This document shows, one piece after another, positions 9,704 to 18,696 of a stretch of DNA of 64,000 bases; the first letter of the stretch is position 1, and every line of letters begins with the position of its first letter. The DNA is from Nitrospira sp. Its GTDB lineage: Bacteria > Nitrospirota > Nitrospiria > Nitrospirales > Nitrospiraceae. Below the pieces are notes generated by a model. That model searched no databases. It was given only the letters and a program-made list of their open reading frames with translations, and had not been told where the DNA came from. Position numbers and translations under genes: made by a program. The stretch is from the NCBI GenBank assembly GCA_024998595.1, contig JACOEK010000005.1, positions 1 to 64,000 on the forward strand, read 5' to 3'.

Positions 9704-11887
9704 GTGGAAACTCAAGTCCGCACGCCACAGATGGTGTTTATGCAACCTCAGCGGCTCGTAGTTCCCCTCTTCCAACGTCCCTACGTATGGAACGAGGAGA
9801 ATCAGTGGGAGCCATTGTGGAATGATGTCGTTCGGGTGGCGGACAGGGTTCTTAAGAAACCCTATGAGAAGCACCACCCCCATTTTCTCGGTGCCGTTGT
9901 GCTGCAGCAGGTTCAAAAACAGACCGGCCAGATGCAAGAGCGAACCATAATCGATGGTCAACAGCGGCTTACGACTCTGCAGTTGTTGTTGGACGCATTG
10001 CATGCCGAGCTTCTATCGGTCGAAGCGGTGTCCGCAGCTTTGAGAATCGAACCACTAGTCATGAACGCCGAACCTTTCTGCTCCAGGCCGGAGGATCGTT
10101 TCAAAGTTTGGCCGACGAACCGTGACCGGCCGGCATTCAACGCGGTTATGGGTGCCAAGCCTCCCGTTGACTACGCAGTGGTCGGCTACCGTGGTGAGCG
10201 CATGGTCGAGGCGCATCGCTATTTCAGTGAGCAGGCGCGCGAGTGGCTCGTTCTTGGTGAGGAGGCCGTTGGAGCGCGCGCGGCAGCAATCGAGACGACT
10301 GTGCGGGAGCTTCTGCAGGTAGTGGTTATTGACCTGACTCTCGATGAGAACGCTCAGGAGATTTTTGAAACGCTGAACGCACGTGGTGCGCAACTTACCG
10401 CAGCGGACCTGATCAAGAACTTGATTTTTCAAAGGCTGTTGGAAACAGACACAAACGTGGAGAATGCTTACCAAAGTAATTGGAAGGAATTCGAGACCGG
10501 TTTTTGGGAAGCTGAGGTAAGTGTTGGACGGCTTAGGGCTCCTCGCTCCTCGATTTTTTTCAATCACTGGCTGATTGCGCGGACCGGCGAAGAAGTTGTT
10601 GCGAGGGAGGTGTTTGCTCGATTCAAGAGGTTCGCGGATCACGATTCCGGACTGCCCATGCCCAAACTGCTCACGCAAATTCATGACGCGTCACGTGTTT
10701 ATCGTCAGTTCGTCACTAGCGCATCAACCCAGACCGGACCGGTCGATCGTATCGGTTTATTCGGTTATCGGACTGGTGTACTGGAGAGTGAAGTCATCAA
10801 ACCACTCGTGCTCTGCTTACTTGATCCCGAAGAGGCGACCATTCCTGATGCCCAATTTGTCAAAGCTCTGGATGTCGTGGAGAGCTGGATGATCCGCAGA
10901 ATGCTCGTACGTGCCACCACCAAGGCATATAACCAGTTGGTGGCCGAACTCATTTCGGAGCTTCGGAGAGGAAAACGGGAGAATGCAGGGGATGTTATTG
11001 AGTCATTCTTAGCCGGACAAACAAGTGGTAGTCGGTACTGGCCAGACGACGCGGAGATAAAGGGAGAACTTAGTGTATTGCTTGCCTATCGTCGCCTAGG
11101 TCGAGGGCGACTTCGCATGGTTCTCGAAGCTATAGAAGATGATTTGCGCGGCTGGAGAGGTGGAAAGCCGGGCCTTGGTGATGAGCGTGCAGCTAGGGGA
11201 AGATATGCCATCGAGCATGTCATGCCCAGAAAATGGGTTGCTCATTGGCCGTTACAGAAGGAGGGGCAAGACGAAGCAGAGCGTGACCGTGTGATTCACA
11301 CTTTCGGGAATCTGACGCTCCTGACCGGCAAACTGAATTCCAAAGTCTCAAACGGACCTTGGCAGGGAAGTGGAGGGAAGCGAGAAGGCCTTGAGGCTCA
11401 CGATGTTCTGTTATTGAATCGGGAGCTGTTGAAGAGGGCACGTAACGAATGGACTGATGAGGCAATTCAGGCACGTACGGAAGAACTGACTAATATCATA
11501 ATCCAGATATGGCCCGTCCCTCCGAATCACCGATCGGCATTTTCTCCTGAGAAACCACGAAAGCGTAAAAAGGTGCAACTTTCCGATCTCATCAACGGCG
11601 GCGCCCTAACACCAGGAATGCTCCTTTTTCCAAGGAGGAAGAAGTTCAGCGATAAGGTCGCCACGCTGCTTCCGGACGGTAAGGTAGAGGTCGATGGTGT
11701 GTCCTTTGTAAGTCCCTCCCCGGCCGCCAGCAAGATTGCTGGTCATGCAACGAATGGCTGGTGGTTCTTCTTAACAGACCAATCGTCACGGCGCTCGCTT
11801 CGGAACGTCCGGCGCGACTATGTCGAGGCCATGGCAGTGGATGCGGAGGATGATGAACCTGGCGACGATGACGATGATGAGGGATAG
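9704..11887 (+). CDS. GmrSD-type DUF262/DUF1524 protein with C-terminal RAMA-like domain
   Basis: The N-terminal half is DUF262 (ParB/GmrS-like NTPase): PLFQRPYVW near residue 20, the signature DGQQRLTTLQ near 85 and FETLNARG near 222. The second half contains the DUF1524 HNH-type nuclease with IEHVMPRKW near 505 and FGNLTLLTGKLNSKVSN near 535. The C-terminus (about 630-710, LSDLINGGALTPGMLL, then DGVSFVSPSPAASKIAG and NGWWFF) resembles a RAMA domain, predicted to read modified bases. An acidic tail ends the protein. GmrSD family enzymes are type IV restriction systems that cut glucosylated hydroxymethylcytosine phage DNA. The start is GTG at 9704. The target modification is unknown. Confidence 0.88.
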   Translation: METQVRTPQMVFMQPQRLVVPLFQRPYVWNEENQWEPLWNDVVRVADRVLKKPYEKHHPHFLGAVVLQQVQKQTGQMQERTIIDGQQRLTTLQLLLDALHAELLSVEAVSAALRIEPLVMNAEPFCSRPEDRFKVWPTNRDRPAFNAVMGAKPPVDYAVVGYRGERMVEAHRYFSEQAREWLVLGEEAVGARAAAIETTVRELLQVVVIDLTLDENAQEIFETLNARGAQLTAADLIKNLIFQRLLETDTNVENAYQSNWKEFETGFWEAEVSVGRLRAPRSSIFFNHWLIARTGEEVVAREVFARFKRFADHDSGLPMPKLLTQIHDASRVYRQFVTSASTQTGPVDRIGLFGYRTGVLESEVIKPLVLCLLDPEEATIPDAQFVKALDVVESWMIRRMLVRATTKAYNQLVAELISELRRGKRENAGDVIESFLAGQTSGSRYWPDDAEIKGELSVLLAYRRLGRGRLRMVLEAIEDDLRGWRGGKPGLGDERAARGRYAIEHVMPRKWVAHWPLQKEGQDEAERDRVIHTFGNLTLLTGKLNSKVSNGPWQGSGGKREGLEAHDVLLLNRELLKRARNEWTDEAIQARTEELTNIIIQIWPVPPNHRSAFSPEKPRKRKKVQLSDLINGGALTPGMLLFPRRKKFSDKVATLLPDGKVEVDGVSFVSPSPAASKIAGHATNGWWFFLTDQSSRRSLRNVRRDYVEAMAVDAEDDEPGDDDDDEG

Positions 11888-12044
11888 GCGAATTGCCCAA
11901 GCGAAGCAAGCTCCTGCGCGATGAAATCAAACGTCCTCCAAGCGAAAACTCAGTCTGCGGCGTCCTCAGATAGCCTTCAATGATGCCCGGACGTTGATGG
12001 TTGAAACCGACACTAGACGGCAACTTATAATTCACAGGTGACCA

Positions 12045-12992
12045 TTGAGCGGAATAAGTGTACTGATTGATGCGGCTATCGAATTTGAGCGCACTCACCA
12101 AATCGTTCTATTCACCCTTTTGGAAAAGTCCAACTTCGCTATACACCTCCTTGGATTTCCAAAGAATGCGGGCGTTGAATGGGAACCTGAAAGTCAGCTA
12201 TTTGACCTAAGGGTTAAAGGCGAAAGCCAACAGTGCCTATTGGAGATAAAGACGTGGTCTACTTTGAGCGAGAATCAAAGGGCCCGCCAAACGCAATACC
12301 TTCGGAGCACCAATAGCAAAGCTGTCTATGTTCTTCTCGCAACTTCATGGTTTGAACATACGCATCGTCAAGTGGAAGCGTTTTATCCATGTGCAACCAA
12401 GAAAGTTGGTTATGAAGAATTAATCGAAGCGCTACAAAAATTAATTGCAGATCACGATCTGGAATCTGACCTAGCCGAATTGGCATTAGCTTATAGAATG
12501 GCTTTGAAGAGTCAGTTTCTCCGAATCAAAGCGCAGTCCTTTTCCTCAAATTCTGGTTCCCGGCTCCTTCATTATTCATGTTACCACGTGATCCAGGAGA
12601 AGCTTAGTGACATTCATACAGCGATTTACACTGTGAATCATCCTGGCGGGGAGGTGTATATTCTCAACAACGAGGGTTGGCAGTATCCATTCATCCACGA
12701 CACGCGAGTAGAACTTTTCTACGAATTAGTTAATGGCAGGCTATGTATCAAATTTTTCGCAGACACTCCATCAGAAACTAAATTTTCGATCCGTAACATC
12801 ATACGGAAAGCAGTGCGATCAATTCTTATTGTTGACCAGCCAATTATCGATTCTGGCCGGTTGGGAGCTTACATGACTGCTTGTCAGATTGAGTTTGATT
12901 TCCTGGACCTTTCAAAGCTTGAAGAGGCCATATCTTTGTTCAGGAATGTCCACGAACGAATGCCAGAAATAGCGAATGCTTGTGTTGGTTAG
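12045..12992 (+). CDS. Putative PD-(D/E)XK nuclease-like protein
   Basis: This 315-residue protein starts at a TTG (12045) with AGGTG six bases upstream. Its N-terminal half has the PD-(D/E)XK pattern: ESQLFDLRVKG supplies the Asp, CLLEIKTW supplies E-x-K 13 residues later, and ENQRARQTQYL provides the usual downstream Gln helix. The strand before (FAIHLLGFPKNAGVEWEPES) fits the fold's first helix and strand. The C-terminal half (about 170-315) is unfamiliar and may bind a ligand or a partner. It lies at the end of the defence cluster, 157 bp after the GmrSD-like gene, with a small Cys-containing gene behind it. A nuclease is inferred from motif spacing only. Confidence 0.6.
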   Translation: MSGISVLIDAAIEFERTHQIVLFTLLEKSNFAIHLLGFPKNAGVEWEPESQLFDLRVKGESQQCLLEIKTWSTLSENQRARQTQYLRSTNSKAVYVLLATSWFEHTHRQVEAFYPCATKKVGYEELIEALQKLIADHDLESDLAELALAYRMALKSQFLRIKAQSFSSNSGSRLLHYSCYHVIQEKLSDIHTAIYTVNHPGGEVYILNNEGWQYPFIHDTRVELFYELVNGRLCIKFFADTPSETKFSIRNIIRKAVRSILIVDQPIIDSGRLGAYMTACQIEFDFLDLSKLEEAISLFRNVHERMPEIANACVG

Positions 12993-13015
12993 CTTCTAGA
13001 AATAGAGGTGAATTG

Positions 13016-13198
13016 ATGGGGTACTCAGAGAACTACTGCCAGGGTTGCAGAGAAAGGCATGACGCTAGCTTATGGTATCGCCGAGAGATTGAAAGAGATA
13101 TGACTCACGAACAGGAATGGCTCTGCGGTAATAAGCACGCAGAGCTTACAGACCAAGAACGGGAGCTCAAAGGTTGGGAGCTATCTGAACCGCTGTAG
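13016..13198 (+). CDS. Small cysteine-containing hypothetical protein
   Basis: A 60-residue protein starts at ATG 13016 with the site AGAGGTG at 13004-13010. It contains CQGC near residue 8 and a further Cys near residue 40 (WLCGN), a possible small metal-binding motif, and is otherwise charged and helical (Glu/Arg-rich). It follows the PD-(D/E)XK-like gene by 23 bp and is probably its operon partner. No family is recognised. Good start signals support a real gene. Confidence 0.5.
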   Translation: MGYSENYCQGCRERHDASLWYRREIERDMTHEQEWLCGNKHAELTDQERELKGWELSEPL

Positions 13199-13919
13199 GA
13201 CCGTAACCGCACTGTGCCATCACCGGTGTCTCAGGAAAAGGCTGAACCCCATTCTTTCCCAAATAGGCAGAGAGCATGCTCCTTAGGAAATACTGTATCG
13301 ACCATGTTGCCCACACTGAGTAACGCAAGTGTCCTATATAGGACAGCCTATTTGTAAGCTATTGTAAAACCGTGTATGAGATTGGAATGTTTTAGCATGT
13401 AAGCCATTGAGTTTACTTATCACCCGGGGCCCTTTTAAGGCGAAAAGTCCTCTAGTTCAAATACCAGCGGATGTAGTGCTCCTCTGAAATCGAGCACCTG
13501 AGTTGATTTTTGAGCCCGGTAATGAACTGGGCTTCGATACCGTAGCGCGTGTGGGCGGTTCTGGTTGTACCAGTCGACCCAATCTCGAATGATCCGACGC
13601 GCCTCCCACCATTCAAGCCTCATTCCAATCTCGTTTTACGTTGCCGTCCTCTTTGGGGGCGAAGTCACTTTGTATTGCCTCTGATACTGCTCCGGGCATG
13701 AAGGCCAGGCGTCACTTGCGACTATAGTAGAGATACTAGGGCGAGTTGGTCTCTCAATAATTTTCCCTGAAAATGGTTACATTGTGTTGCTGATAGGGCC
13801 ATCTGGCCGTATTGCTACTGCGTAGTATTTCGTCTACAAAAGCGCCATGGTTTCTTCTTCATTCGAGGATGGTGATAAGTAAATGCCTTGCAGCACAGGA
13901 TAGCTCTAACAGAAGCACT
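13199..13919. other. Intergenic scar between two island cargo blocks
   Basis: Apart from the IS3 remnant at 13435-13623, I see no gene in this stretch. Composition shifts here: the sequence before it resembles the moderately GC-rich defence genes, and the sequence after it is clearly AT-richer. It therefore looks like a junction between cargo of different origin. Confidence 0.45.
13435..13623 (-). pseudogene. IS3-family transposase C-terminal remnant
   Basis: The minus-strand reading contains ARRIIRDWVDWYNQNRPH followed by ALRYRSPVHYRAQ. This is the conserved end of the IS3-family OrfB integrase core (rve_3): the W-x-x-W-Y-N-x-x-R-P-H segment after the catalytic Glu. Only about 60 residues remain. 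A stop codon lies just upstream in this frame, and the expected preceding residues (RDWNEA) appear in another frame. The DDE core, OrfA and clear terminal inverted repeats are missing. It marks an old insertion event between the nuclease cluster and the lipoprotein cassette. Confidence 0.75.
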
Positions 13920-15056
13920 ATGATTAATCGAGATATGAATAATTTACTTAGATGTTTGGCAATAAGTATAAGTGTTTATTCATCATTTGGTTGTACCGTG
14001 ACAGGACAGTCAAGCCGTGAGATGAAGAGCGAAATCCTTAATTCATACCTGGTCAAGTCACTCAACCGATTCTATTCTGATGATGCAGCCATAAATAATT
14101 CCCTAATAAGTACGAATCTCTCCAGCAAACAAATCCGTGAAATAGAGCGAGAGATGAAGACGTTTTACGGGGCAGTTCAAGAGACAGCACTGAAGAAGAG
14201 ATCAATACTCGCACAATTTATGCGGAAAGATCCCCAGCTTCCAACTGCTACCTTAAGTATAGACAAAGAAAATGAACTTCCACGTGTTGAAACTAGTAGA
14301 AGGTTAGAAACAACCTTCAGTCCAAGAGTGCTGCAGGGGCTTTTTCGGGGAGCAATTCTGCAGGGAATAAAAGAAGGTAACCAATTTTTCGACGGTGGCG
14401 ATTCAAGACCTTTCACTTCATATGATCCTAGAGAAACTACTGATGATCAAAAGAAAGGGCTGAAGGCTCTTCTTGACGATGTTAAGAAAGTAAAGGAAAC
14501 GCCCGGCCATTTTCTGATTGTAGACATCTGGCTTGCCTTCTCTGACGAAAGGGAAGATTCGGACTGGTCAAATCTAGTCGACAATAAAATGTCTTCCTTA
14601 CGCCTTGAGGCCAGATATGCAGGCGCATTACTGTTTATTTTAGCTCATGAATATGCCCATATCATTTTGGATCACTTCGCGGAATTGGATGATCTGACGA
14701 CGAAACACCCCCTGGTGGATGGTAGGCCGTCACCAGAGCTCTGTCAAAGCTCAAACCGCTTTGAATATGAGGCAGACCTTATTGGTCTGTTGCTGCTCTC
14801 GCCTTATACCCAAGAAGCTTCATCCCCTCTTTTTGCAGTTCCGATCGCTGACGATTTCGTCGGTTATCGCAATTTTTTTGAATACAGTTATCCTCTTGTT
14901 GGATTTGGGTCCGCTCTTTGCCAGTATCCAAGTAATCGGGAAAGATTTGAGTTTGTTGCCCACCACGACAACGATCTAAAATCTGTGCGCGATGCAGAGT
15001 TTACTGCAAAATTGGAACACGTATGGGCTTCTTTAAAAGGAATCACCAGTGATTAA
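13920..15056 (+). CDS. Metallopeptidase-like lipoprotein (HExxH, M48-type)
   Basis: The protein (378 residues from ATG 13920; ATG 13935 is equally possible) begins with a lipoprotein signal: MNNLLRCLAISISVYSSFGC, lipobox SFGC, predicting an outer or inner membrane anchored periplasmic protein. A zinc peptidase motif HEYAH is near residue 243, preceded by a hydrophobic helix (ALLFILA). FEYEADLIG near 282 supplies the third ligand Glu in an ExxAD context, as in gluzincins. Overall similarity to a named family is not obvious. It is first in an AT-rich co-directional gene set (13.9-19.7 kb), and the next gene overlaps its end. A frame open from TTG 13812 exists, but the lipobox argues for the later start. 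Confidence 0.7.
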   Translation: MINRDMNNLLRCLAISISVYSSFGCTVTGQSSREMKSEILNSYLVKSLNRFYSDDAAINNSLISTNLSSKQIREIEREMKTFYGAVQETALKKRSILAQFMRKDPQLPTATLSIDKENELPRVETSRRLETTFSPRVLQGLFRGAILQGIKEGNQFFDGGDSRPFTSYDPRETTDDQKKGLKALLDDVKKVKETPGHFLIVDIWLAFSDEREDSDWSNLVDNKMSSLRLEARYAGALLFILAHEYAHIILDHFAELDDLTTKHPLVDGRPSPELCQSSNRFEYEADLIGLLLLSPYTQEASSPLFAVPIADDFVGYRNFFEYSYPLVGFGSALCQYPSNRERFEFVAHHDNDLKSVRDAEFTAKLEHVWASLKGITSD

Positions 15057-15363
15057 AGGTCTCTTAATACTGATTATCCTCTCATCTGCCCAAGCGGGTT
15101 GCGCTCCGAACGTTAACAATGTTGACGCGCTGCCTCATTACCTAGGCGATGGATGTAAGCAAGCATATGCAATGTTCCTGGGTAGCGACGAGCCTAGAGC
15201 TTTCGCCATTTCAAGAAATGGGAAGTGTGGGTTTGCATCAGGTCTAATCCATACAGATGCCGGTGTTGGAAGCGAAGCCGTTAAAGTTTGCGAGGCCCTC
15301 AACGGGACAAATTGCTTTATATATGCGTTGAACCATTCGGTAGTTGGAACGAACCATAATTAG
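15049..15363 (+). CDS. Small Cys-containing lipoprotein
   Basis: The gene starts at GTG 15049, overlapping the metallopeptidase gene by 8 bp, and encodes 104 residues. The signal MIKGLLILIILSSAQAGC has a lipobox (AQAGC). The mature part contains FAISRNGKCGFASG and a C-terminal ALNGTNCFIYALNHSVV. That pattern of a short strand plus a Cys pair recalls DUF4189-like or repeat modules of secreted proteins. It is probably co-translated with the upstream peptidase and may be its partner or inhibitor; that is inference from the overlap. Confidence 0.6.
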   Translation: MIKGLLILIILSSAQAGCAPNVNNVDALPHYLGDGCKQAYAMFLGSDEPRAFAISRNGKCGFASGLIHTDAGVGSEAVKVCEALNGTNCFIYALNHSVVGTNHN

Positions 15364-15384
15364 GACCGGACGAAAGGGGTATCT

Positions 15385-16251
15385 ATGTTCATTGGCAAGC
15401 TGGTGGGCCTTTTACTTGCAGTTCTTTTTTTATTCAGTCTTCAAAGCTGTAGCCTAATCGGGACCAGCACCAATCTTAATTCCGATCTTGACAATCTATT
15501 GGCCGAGTACGGATTTACAGCAATACGGCCACCTTCTCTCCTTACTCCTCCGGGAACAGTAGTACATGTCAGACATAGTAGTCCGTACGAGGTGGGAATC
15601 GTTTGTAGTACTATTGGTGCGGTCGGGGAAAGCACCAAGTGGCACGAGAGCGATTCAAACTCTTCGACACTCGCCCAAAAGGCATCCGGCACATTTGACG
15701 TAACGGCGAACTATCTATCTCTCATAAAAGGTGAGGCTAAATATCAAAGTGTAAAAAACATTAAGGCTACTTTACGTAATGTAAAAGTATTGGCGATATA
15801 CGACGAAGATATTGTAGCCGGTCTTAAAAAGCAGAGTGATAATTGCAAAACTGCAATGAAAGCAAAGCTGGATTCAAAAACTCCAATGACGATGGTTGAG
15901 TCAGCTCTGCAAGCAGACGTGGTTTACTCCGTGGATTTCGAAGACAGTGTCTCTCTAACGGGCGAGGAAAAGAACGCCATTCTGCAGGGATTGTCCCTAG
16001 CATTAAGTGCGAAGGCCGATACGACCACCAATTACTCTCTTCTGGGAACAGGATTATATTGGGGACTTGTAGATGACCCATCGAAGATAAACTTTTTCAA
16101 GCCCGCTGAATTAGCCTTAGGAATTTCAGGAACTGTACAAGTAGTGGCAAAAGGGCAAGGCGCAACGATGAGGGCACCAAAGGCTCCACGGCTGATCGGC
16201 CCGACAACACGCATGGGAAAAGAGGCGATTGTTGTATCTGATCAGCAATGA
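15385..16251 (+). CDS. Hypothetical lipoprotein
   Basis: This 288-residue protein begins with a hydrophobic signal (KLVGLLLAVLFLFSLQSC) and a lipobox LQSC, so it should be lipid-anchored. The mature region has a Gly/Ser/Thr-rich first half and a VVHVRHSSPYEVGIVC segment. A repeated-looking central part follows (FDVTANYLSLIKGEAKYQS). No domain is recognised. It follows the small lipoprotein by 21 bp and has a GAAAGGGG site upstream of the ATG, so it is probably in the same transcript. Confidence 0.6.
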   Translation: MFIGKLVGLLLAVLFLFSLQSCSLIGTSTNLNSDLDNLLAEYGFTAIRPPSLLTPPGTVVHVRHSSPYEVGIVCSTIGAVGESTKWHESDSNSSTLAQKASGTFDVTANYLSLIKGEAKYQSVKNIKATLRNVKVLAIYDEDIVAGLKKQSDNCKTAMKAKLDSKTPMTMVESALQADVVYSVDFEDSVSLTGEEKNAILQGLSLALSAKADTTTNYSLLGTGLYWGLVDDPSKINFFKPAELALGISGTVQVVAKGQGATMRAPKAPRLIGPTTRMGKEAIVVSDQQ

Positions 16252-16431
16252 TCGGGGACAGGTAACGTTACTCTGGCGAGAATAAAGACTTCTTTGACCG
16301 TAACAATAGATCTAAAAAAAAGAATTGGCACTGATCCCAGGATGTTCATTTAAACTCAGGTTATATGGAAGAATGTCTTCTTTAGTGGACCATCCTAAAT
16401 AGGCTCACAAGTCAACTTATACGGGAATACT

Positions 16432-16971
16432 ATGAAAAATGAAGTGATAAAATCTGGTTTCGTTTTTCCTCTTATTATTCTCTCCTCTATTTCACTCACA
16501 GCTTGTGCTGAACTACCGAATGCTAGCAAAAACAATTGTGCGGGCATTCAGAAGGCTGTCGTTATTGATACGGAAGCCGAACACATGTGGCTATGTCAAT
16601 CCGGTTCATCTGTTAAGGACTATGCAGTTGCAATAGGGAGCGGCGGACGAGATAAGCAGAAAGAAGGAGACAAGAAGTCGCCACTTGGAAGATATACCCT
16701 CGGAAGTCCACGGCCATCTGGGGAGGGATTTCATACATTTATCCCAATTGATTTTCCGAGGCAAGATCAAAAAGAACAAGGTTTCACGGGGGGCAAGATC
16801 GGAATACATGGCCCTCCCGAGAACTGGAGCTGGTTAGGCGCGACGACGACATGGGTTAATTGGACGAGAGGGTGTATTGCCGTGGGATCTGTTAGGGAAA
16901 TAGTTGAAGTAGCCGATTGGGTTCGAAGTAGTCAGGTCCAAGAAGTCATTCTTCGGCCTGAACATCCATGA
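16432..16971 (+). CDS. L,D-transpeptidase (YkuD) lipoprotein
   Basis: This 179-residue protein has a lipoprotein signal with lipobox LTAC (Cys about residue 25) and a YkuD domain from about residue 40. The catalytic motif is GIHG (His near 126) followed by WTRGCI (Cys near 148), the HxxG...RGC form of the family's SHGC site. KKSPLGRYTLG near 82 is the usual substrate-loop stretch. YkuD enzymes cross-link peptidoglycan or attach proteins to it through a Cys acyl-enzyme. Within this cassette it is a predicted periplasmic wall-modifying enzyme next to an amidase. It is shorter than housekeeping L,D-transpeptidases. Confidence 0.85.
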   Translation: MKNEVIKSGFVFPLIILSSISLTACAELPNASKNNCAGIQKAVVIDTEAEHMWLCQSGSSVKDYAVAIGSGGRDKQKEGDKKSPLGRYTLGSPRPSGEGFHTFIPIDFPRQDQKEQGFTGGKIGIHGPPENWSWLGATTTWVNWTRGCIAVGSVREIVEVADWVRSSQVQEVILRPEHP

Positions 16972-17037
16972 CGATCGGCTGATATTCAGAATGTTGGGGA
17001 CTGAGATGGTCTCAGGCAGAGATAAAGCGAATATAAA

Positions 17038-17874
17038 ATGGAACTTCAAGCATTTGTCGCACGCCTGCGCAAATTAAAGGAGCAGTTATTTATGAGGGGC
17101 CAGAAAAACAGTCAATCCCCAGCCGATTCAGAGGCAAGCCCAACTAAGTATGGCGGAGGGGTGGGGATAGGCCTTGTTTTGATTGTAATGCCCTGCTTTG
17201 CCCTATTCTGGATTTTGGCCCGACCGTCCGATCTGCTCACCGTCACTCTGCCAGTCCTAACAATTTTGGGAATCATGATTTTGTTTGGTTCTTTGGCTCT
17301 TGTCTCAACGCTTTTTAAACGGTTGTCTTTGAGCGATCCCGAACAACCTCTAGCACTGCCAGAAGGCTCGATCAGGGCTGTTATCGCATTGTCACTGATC
17401 GTGCTCTTCGCCATCATATCTATAATGCTCTACCAAACGGACTCAAAGCCTTACGTGCTTCCTGGAGTGAGCGCACTGTCTCTCGCAGAAATGCTAAAAA
17501 ATAAATCAATTAATCCTGTCGCAGTCATTCCTGAACCCTGTGGGAAGCTAGAAAATCCTTCTCAGAAAAATTGCGAGCCAAACGAACAAAAGTTTACCGT
17601 TCATATTCGTCCCGCTCCTGCTCAGGAGTCTATTGATCTCGCAAAACAGTTGTTGATTCTCATTGGAACGCTGATGACATCGGTAACAAGTTTTTATTTT
17701 GCTGCTCGTACCAGCGAGATAACGCGAAAGGCCGAAGCATCAACGATCGCATCAGCCGAGGACAAAACTGACCTTACACAAGATGAAAGCCATATCGATG
17801 GTTGTGGCATCCCTGTTGACAACCCCACTAAAGATGAAGAGTTGCCTCCTGCTAGAGGTGGAGTGAGTGCCTGA
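17038..17874 (+). CDS. Four-helix membrane protein of unknown function
   Basis: Of the 278 residues, hydrophobic segments lie at about 41-62 (GLVLIVMPCFALFWILA), 66-95 (LLTVTLPVLTILGIMILFG), 112-132 (AVIALSLIVLFAIISIML) and 205-225 (LLILIGTLMTSVTSFYFAAR). A periplasmic or cytoplasmic loop of about 70 residues with two Cys (PCGKLENPSQKNC) separates the third and fourth helices. The layout (SIRAVIAL helix, loop, LLILIGTL helix, short charged tail) recurs in poorly described bacterial membrane proteins. Its stop overlaps the start of the amidase gene, suggesting functional coupling, perhaps holin-like or anchoring. That is inference. Confidence 0.6.
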   Translation: MELQAFVARLRKLKEQLFMRGQKNSQSPADSEASPTKYGGGVGIGLVLIVMPCFALFWILARPSDLLTVTLPVLTILGIMILFGSLALVSTLFKRLSLSDPEQPLALPEGSIRAVIALSLIVLFAIISIMLYQTDSKPYVLPGVSALSLAEMLKNKSINPVAVIPEPCGKLENPSQKNCEPNEQKFTVHIRPAPAQESIDLAKQLLILIGTLMTSVTSFYFAARTSEITRKAEASTIASAEDKTDLTQDESHIDGCGIPVDNPTKDEELPPARGGVSA

Positions 17875-18682
17875 TATGACTAACTCATTAACTTGGTTAC
17901 TAGAAGTACTAGCAAATGCGGGACTCAAAGTTGCGGAGGTCGACGGATGGCAGACTCGCGGCCGTAATGACCTCGGAACCATTATGGGTGTTATGTGTCA
18001 CCACACTGGGGCTGTGGCTAAAGGCAATATGCCTGCTCTCCGGAGCCTTGTTGAGGGTCGTACAAACCCGAAGCCAACTCCGGGACCTTTGGCGAACCTA
18101 GGGGTGGGTCGCGATGGTACATACTATCTAATCGCCGCTGGCAGAGCGAACCATGCAGGGGAGGGCACCTGGCGGGGCGTGACGAATGGCAATGCCAGCT
18201 TTATTGGGATTGAGGTTGAAAATACGGGTGCCTCTGATGATTTCCCTTGGCCACCCGTCCAAATTGATGCTGTTTATCGAGGTGCGGCTGCCATACTGAA
18301 GTACCTCGGACGGACTGCAGATTTTTGTATCGGCCATAAAGAGTATGCATTGCCACTGGGCCGGAAAATTGATCCTAACATAAATATGGATGATTTTCGT
18401 CTGCGAGTTTCATCGATACTGGATGGAACAACACCGGCGCCGATCTTAGTTCCAGCAGTCGAACCAGCTACAGCTGCTGGGGGTCGCGGAAGACCAACAT
18501 TGCGACGTGGGATGATGGGACCTCTTGTCGAGTTAGTTCAAAGAAAATCTGGTGTACCTTTGGTCGATGGCATATTTGGGGCGAAGACAGAAGCTGCTAT
18601 GCGAGAGTTTCAACGCGTCCACGAGCTTGTCCCTGACGGTATAGTGGGTCCTAAGACGTGGGTAGCTTTGGACTCGATTTAA
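17867..18682 (+). CDS. N-acetylmuramoyl-L-alanine amidase with peptidoglycan-binding domain
   Basis: Residues about 25-180 form an Amidase_2/PGRP-type domain. Zinc ligands are likely the His in MCHHTG (near 44) and the final His of GHKEYALP (near 157); RKIDP follows. Residues about 205-270 form a PG_binding_1 domain (LRRGMMGPLVELVQRKSG, then DGIFGAKTEAAMREFQ and DGIVGPKTW). The enzyme cleaves the MurNAc-L-Ala bond. There is no signal peptide, as in phage endolysins. The start is GTG 17867 (overlapping the upstream stop) or ATG 17876; an AGAGGTGGAG site lies upstream. The adjoining membrane protein gene could aid export, giving a lysis-like pair, but no other phage gene is present. Confidence 0.85.
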   Translation: MPDMTNSLTWLLEVLANAGLKVAEVDGWQTRGRNDLGTIMGVMCHHTGAVAKGNMPALRSLVEGRTNPKPTPGPLANLGVGRDGTYYLIAAGRANHAGEGTWRGVTNGNASFIGIEVENTGASDDFPWPPVQIDAVYRGAAAILKYLGRTADFCIGHKEYALPLGRKIDPNINMDDFRLRVSSILDGTTPAPILVPAVEPATAAGGRGRPTLRRGMMGPLVELVQRKSGVPLVDGIFGAKTEAAMREFQRVHELVPDGIVGPKTWVALDSI

Positions 18683-18696
18683 GGCAAAGGAAAGAA

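Noticed and set aside
17038-18682. A prophage lysis module (holin plus endolysin)
   Set aside because: The membrane protein and signal-less amidase resemble one, but no capsid, tail, terminase or integrase genes are nearby, and lipoprotein genes surround them; left open as a hypothesis only.
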